Both the position numbers and the translations under genes were made by a program. Source: Anaerolineae bacterium (GTDB lineage Bacteria > Chloroflexota > Anaerolineae > Aggregatilineales > Aggregatilineaceae). From it: 54,304 nucleotides of DNA. Below the pieces are notes generated by a model. That model searched no databases, was not told where the DNA came from, and saw only the letters and a program-made list of their open reading frames with translations. Each line of letters opens with the position of its first letter. Within the stretch, counting starts at the first letter, position 1. Positions 51,587 through 54,304 of this stretch are shown one piece after another. The stretch spans positions 1-54,304 of the forward strand of contig JAFGNU010000007.1 in NCBI GenBank assembly GCA_016926875.1, in the 5' to 3' direction.

Positions 51587-52402
51587 ATGCACTGGAAAAC
51601 CGCCACAACCACCACCCTGCACACCTTGGTCAGCAAGTCCCGCCGGGGACTGATCACCGACGTAGACGGCACCATCAGCCCGATTGTGGACCATCCCGAC
51701 GCCGCGCAGGTCACGCCGCGCTGCCGCGAACTGCTGGACGCACTGCACGACCATCTCGCGCTGGTCGCCGTGATCTCCGGGCGAGCAGCGGCAGACGTCC
51801 AGGCGCGCGTTGGGCTGCCAGCCCTGGTGTACGTCGGCAATCACGGCCTGGAACAGTGGGTCGCCGGACAGGTCCAGATCGCACCCGACGCGGCGCGCTT
51901 TCGCCCCGCGATCCAGGCGGCGCTGGATGCCGTCCGTCCCCACGCGGCGCGCGTGCCCGGTATGCTGGTCGAAGACAAGGGCGCGACCGCCTCCGTTCAC
52001 TACCGCCAAACCGCCGATCCCGCTGCCGTTGCCGCCGACTTCGCGGCCATCCTGGGCGCCATCACCGCGCAGCACGGGTTAAAGCTGTTCCAGGGACGCA
52101 TGGTATTTGAACTGCGCCCTCCGATCCAATCAAACAAAGGTACGGCGTTCTATCACCTGGTCCAGCAGTACCGGCTCGACGCCGCCGTCTATCTGGGCGA
52201 CGACACCACCGACGCCGACGCGCTGCGCATGGCCCGCCAGTTGCGCCAGGCTGGCACGTGCTATGCGCTGGGCCTGGGTGTCGCGTCGGACCATACACCC
52301 AGCGTCGTGCGCGACAGCGCCGACCTGATGATCAACGGCGTTCAGGATGTCGAAGCGTTCCTGTCCTGGCTGTTAAATGCCTGCATGGCGTCGTCCACCT
52401 GA
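51587..52402 (+). CDS. otsB: Trehalose-6-phosphate phosphatase
   Basis: This 271-residue HAD-type enzyme removes phosphate from trehalose 6-phosphate. Motif I is LITDVDGTISPI, with the nucleophile Asp near residue 25; motif II is AVISGRAAADV; the middle cap carries YVGNHGLEQW and ELRPPIQSNKGTA; the closing motif is YLGDDTTDADAL. GGAGG lies 4 nt before the ATG. The last 61 nt overlap the 3' end of the convergent otsA. The 144-nt gap before it holds TTAGC-rich short repeats but no promoter that I can name. Confidence 0.93.
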   Translation: MHWKTATTTTLHTLVSKSRRGLITDVDGTISPIVDHPDAAQVTPRCRELLDALHDHLALVAVISGRAAADVQARVGLPALVYVGNHGLEQWVAGQVQIAPDAARFRPAIQAALDAVRPHAARVPGMLVEDKGATASVHYRQTADPAAVAADFAAILGAITAQHGLKLFQGRMVFELRPPIQSNKGTAFYHLVQQYRLDAAVYLGDDTTDADALRMARQLRQAGTCYALGLGVASDHTPSVVRDSADLMINGVQDVEAFLSWLLNACMASST

Positions 52403-53871
52403 TCGTAAAACCACGTCTTGACACCCGCCCCGCGAACATGCCGCCGCATCGCTTCGGCGCGTCTGCGGCGCTCATCGGGTGTCATTTCCAACGCCCGGTG
52501 CATGGTTTCCGCCGTGCCGTAAATATCAAACGGCGACACGACCAGCGCATGGTCGCCCAACTCGTAAAACACGCCCGCGCTCTCGGACAGCAGCAGCACC
52601 CCGTCGCGCTGGTTGACAAGCACACCCTCTTTCGCAACCAGGTTCATCCCGTCGGCAATCGGGGTAACCAGCAGCACATCGTATAGCTGGAAGGCCGCAA
52701 TCGCGCGGTAGTAGTTCTCGCCGACCATGATCCGCACTGGCTCCCAATAGGGATCGCTGTATTCGGCGTTGATCATGCCCGCCTGGGCCATGATCTGCTG
52801 GAGATAGTCCTGGTATTCGCCTACTTCCATGCGCGAAGGCACCAGCAGCGCCAGCATTTGGACCTTGCCCCGGTGCTGGGGATGGTTTTCCAGCAGTGCG
52901 CGGTACGCTTCCAGGCTGCGCAGGATATTTTTGCTCGGCTCGATCCGGTCCACGCGCAAAATCAATTTCCGGTCCCCGGTGAAGTTGATCAACTGGGACT
53001 TGAGCAGGGGGGTTTGCGGCTCTTCGGCCAATGATTCGAGCTTGTCCACGTCCACCGAGATCGGGTAGGCGCGGGCCTCCACCTTCCGCTCCTTGTAATA
53101 GATCGCATCACGGGCGCCGCGCGAGTGGGCATCCGGCACGTAAATCCGGCAGCACTGGACAAAATTGAACGCGTCCCGCTCAGTCTGGAAACCAACCCGG
53201 TCAGACTCAAGCAGGCTGGTCAGAATCGACAGGCGCATCTCCTGCGGCAGAATGCGCCACGCGTCGGGGCCGGGCCAGGGAATGTGAATAAACGGTTGAA
53301 TCTGGACGCGAGCACCCAGCAGTTCACGCAGATAACGCGGCACCAGGTACAGGTGATAATCCTGCGGGAAGACGATCACGGGCCGGTCGGTAGGCGGGAT
53401 CGAGTCTGCAATCGCCTCGGCAAACAGCCGGTTCACGGCCACATAGCCTTTTTCCCACGCCCGCCACGTTTCGCGCGTGATGCTCGGCGTGCGCGGGATG
53501 TCCCAGAGCTGGTGCTGGATAAACCATAACAGCGGGTTGGCAACCACGTTGTAATACTGGTCATAGGCGCGCCGGGACGGGCGAACCAGCCGCAGCAGCA
53601 CGCCCTCGACGGTCTGCGGGCGGTCTTCGTTCATTTCAACCCACTGCCGGTCGCCTTTACTCAACGCCGCCGCTACCCACAGCACTTCATGACGTTCGGC
53701 CAGCGCCCCCAATGCCGTCACCAGACCGCCGCTCCCGCGCGTGACCGTTAGCTCTTTCCTTTTCTTGTGCCATTCAAATGCGTAGGGACCGCGATTGGAC
53801 GCGATGATGATCAGCGGTTTTTGACCATCGGCCAGAACAAGATCGTCAACCGTCTCGTCTTGATTCGTCAT
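52342..53871 (-). CDS. otsA: Trehalose-6-phosphate synthase (GT20)
   Basis: This 509-residue retaining glucosyltransferase joins a nucleotide-activated glucose to glucose 6-phosphate. GT20 motifs: SNRGPYAF near the start, GGLVTAL loop, FPQDYHLYLVPRYLRE, FIHIPWPGPDAWRILP, LRVDRIEPSKN and DGMNLVAKEGVLVN. The length is usual. Glucosylglycerol-phosphate synthase is a close relative, but the neighbouring otsB favours trehalose. AAGGAGG lies about 10 nt before the ATG. Confidence 0.93.
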   Translation of the reverse strand: MTNQDETVDDLVLADGQKPLIIIASNRGPYAFEWHKKRKELTVTRGSGGLVTALGALAERHEVLWVAAALSKGDRQWVEMNEDRPQTVEGVLLRLVRPSRRAYDQYYNVVANPLLWFIQHQLWDIPRTPSITRETWRAWEKGYVAVNRLFAEAIADSIPPTDRPVIVFPQDYHLYLVPRYLRELLGARVQIQPFIHIPWPGPDAWRILPQEMRLSILTSLLESDRVGFQTERDAFNFVQCCRIYVPDAHSRGARDAIYYKERKVEARAYPISVDVDKLESLAEEPQTPLLKSQLINFTGDRKLILRVDRIEPSKNILRSLEAYRALLENHPQHRGKVQMLALLVPSRMEVGEYQDYLQQIMAQAGMINAEYSDPYWEPVRIMVGENYYRAIAAFQLYDVLLVTPIADGMNLVAKEGVLVNQRDGVLLLSESAGVFYELGDHALVVSPFDIYGTAETMHRALEMTPDERRRRAEAMRRHVRGAGVKTWFYDQVDDAMQAFNSQDRNASTS

Positions 53872-53950
53872 GAACAGCCTGCCTCCTTGTGCAAATAACC
53901 GGCTCAGACACGAGATGCGGGAGCAATAACGGGGGATAAGACCACTGTAT

Positions 53951-53959
53951 ATTATAACA
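53951..53959 (-). promoter_or_regulatory. Extended -10 promoter of otsA
   Basis: On the minus strand TGTTATAAT (53959-53951) is an extended -10 box. No clear -35 is visible, as is common for such promoters. The leader would be about 72 nt. Confidence 0.5.
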
Positions 53960-54043
53960 TTTGCAGAGCCGAACCGGCGCCCGGTCTATAAGCAAGATTC
54001 ACAAAACGCTGCCGGGCGATTAGCACAAAGATCGCCGGAGTGG

Positions 54044-54304
54044 TTATTCGCGCTGCGCTTCAGGCACCATACCCGGCGGCGGGGCGGCTGCCGCTTCCCG
54101 GACAGGCGGCGGATCGCCGGTCGGCTGCCCGGTTGGCTCCGGCGATAGCTGCCCGGTTGGCGCTGCTTCCGTCAGCAGCGGATCAACCGCTTCACCTGTG
54201 GGCGACGGTTCGGGCGTTTCGGTTGGCGGCGGTTCCGGTGTTGGTTCAACGGTTGGCTCAACAGTCGGCTCGGCAGTTGGCACTGCTTCCGTCGGCAGCG
54301 GATC
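54044..54304 (-). CDS. C-terminal part of a Pro/Thr-rich repeat protein, cut by the window end
   Basis: The frame runs off the window, so only the last 86 codons are seen. They are almost entirely Pro, Thr, Glu and Ala (PTVEPTVEPTPEPPPTETPE), as in surface-protein stalks or linkers of this genome. No domain is visible. A GGCGAT/ATCGCC hairpin (54015-54036) followed on the minus strand by GCGTTTTG may be a weak terminator. Confidence 0.5.
   Translation of the reverse strand, partial: DPLPTEAVPTAEPTVEPTVEPTPEPPPTETPEPSPTGEAVDPLLTEAAPTGQLSPEPTGQPTGDPPPVREAAAAPPPGMVPEAQRE
54154..54304 (-). repeat. 120-bp-spaced direct repeat in the Pro/Thr-rich gene
   Basis: The stretch ending GCTTCCGTCAGCAGCGGATC at 54184 recurs with one change, ending at 54304. 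The offset is 120 nt, or 40 codons, encoding DPLLTEAAPT and DPLPTEAVPT. More copies may lie beyond the window. Confidence 0.6.

Noticed and set aside
1..54304. tRNA or rRNA genes
   Set aside because: I looked for T-loop GGTTCGA-type sequences with a matching acceptor stem and for conserved rRNA segments and found none; a tRNAscan run would settle this.

Overview
The window looks like a chromosomal segment of a GC-rich, free-living bacterium, most likely Chloroflexota (class Anaerolineae or a close relative). This is inferred from gene content, not from a marker gene: many secreted proteins with Pro/Thr-rich linkers, DUF3048, TIR, FGE-type and SH3b modules, TPR proteins, a split glycine decarboxylase (gcvPA/gcvPB), and short dispersed intergenic repeats. 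I see no rRNA, tRNA, CRISPR array, insertion sequence or prophage. GC content is fairly even, and the region reads as ordinary chromosome with one accessory-looking island at about 43-50.6 kb.

Layout. 1-2.7 kb: a DM13 surface protein, a methyltransferase and two unknown proteins. 2.7-6.5 kb: a tandem glycine riboswitch with an intrinsic terminator, followed by gcvH-gcvPA-gcvPB (no gcvT). 6.6-16 kb: mostly cell-envelope proteins, including a PPC-like secreted protein, a lipoprotein, an unusual Cys/Pro repeat protein, an ICMT-like membrane methyltransferase, DUF554, DUF3048, a secreted FGE-fold protein and a GT39-like glycosyltransferase. 16.2-19.3 kb: cutA, a PIG-L/LmbE deacetylase and two unknown proteins, one membrane-anchored. 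19.3-25 kb: a lone MNT-type nucleotidyltransferase with a small partner, a helical-repeat protein translationally coupled to a SulP-STAS-cNMP transporter, and two ABC-2-like membrane proteins. 25-36 kb: a large TPR protein, an alkaline-phosphatase-superfamily hydrolase, a methyltransferase, uvrA with a consensus promoter and an SOS-box-like palindrome, a zinc-ribbon/TPR/SH3-like membrane protein, and glutamate dehydrogenase with a long repeat-bearing leader. 36.4-43 kb: a lipoprotein, a single-domain response regulator, an M28 peptidase with two more ABC-2-like proteins, a quinone oxidoreductase and queG.

43.0-50.6 kb is the most unusual part. A 530-nt non-coding, strongly structured stretch precedes a small membrane protein. 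It faces a minus-strand run of five genes: a PfkB-fold protein with a damaged active site, a TIR protein, a secreted SH3b protein, a membrane-anchored FGE-fold protein, and an 854-residue TIR-TM-FGE-SH3b-FGE protein. The three FGE domains in this run are nearly identical over most of their length. They differ almost completely in the last 30 or so residues, the position that diversity-generating retroelements vary in this fold. They also lack the catalytic cysteines of true formylglycine-generating enzymes. My reading, as an inference, is a sensor (FGE/SH3b outside the membrane) and effector (TIR inside) system. No reverse transcriptase or template repeat is visible in the window.

50.6-54.3 kb: a membrane protein, then trehalose-6-phosphate phosphatase (otsB, +) and trehalose-6-phosphate synthase (otsA, -), which converge and overlap by 61 nt. 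The window ends inside a Pro/Thr-rich repeat protein.
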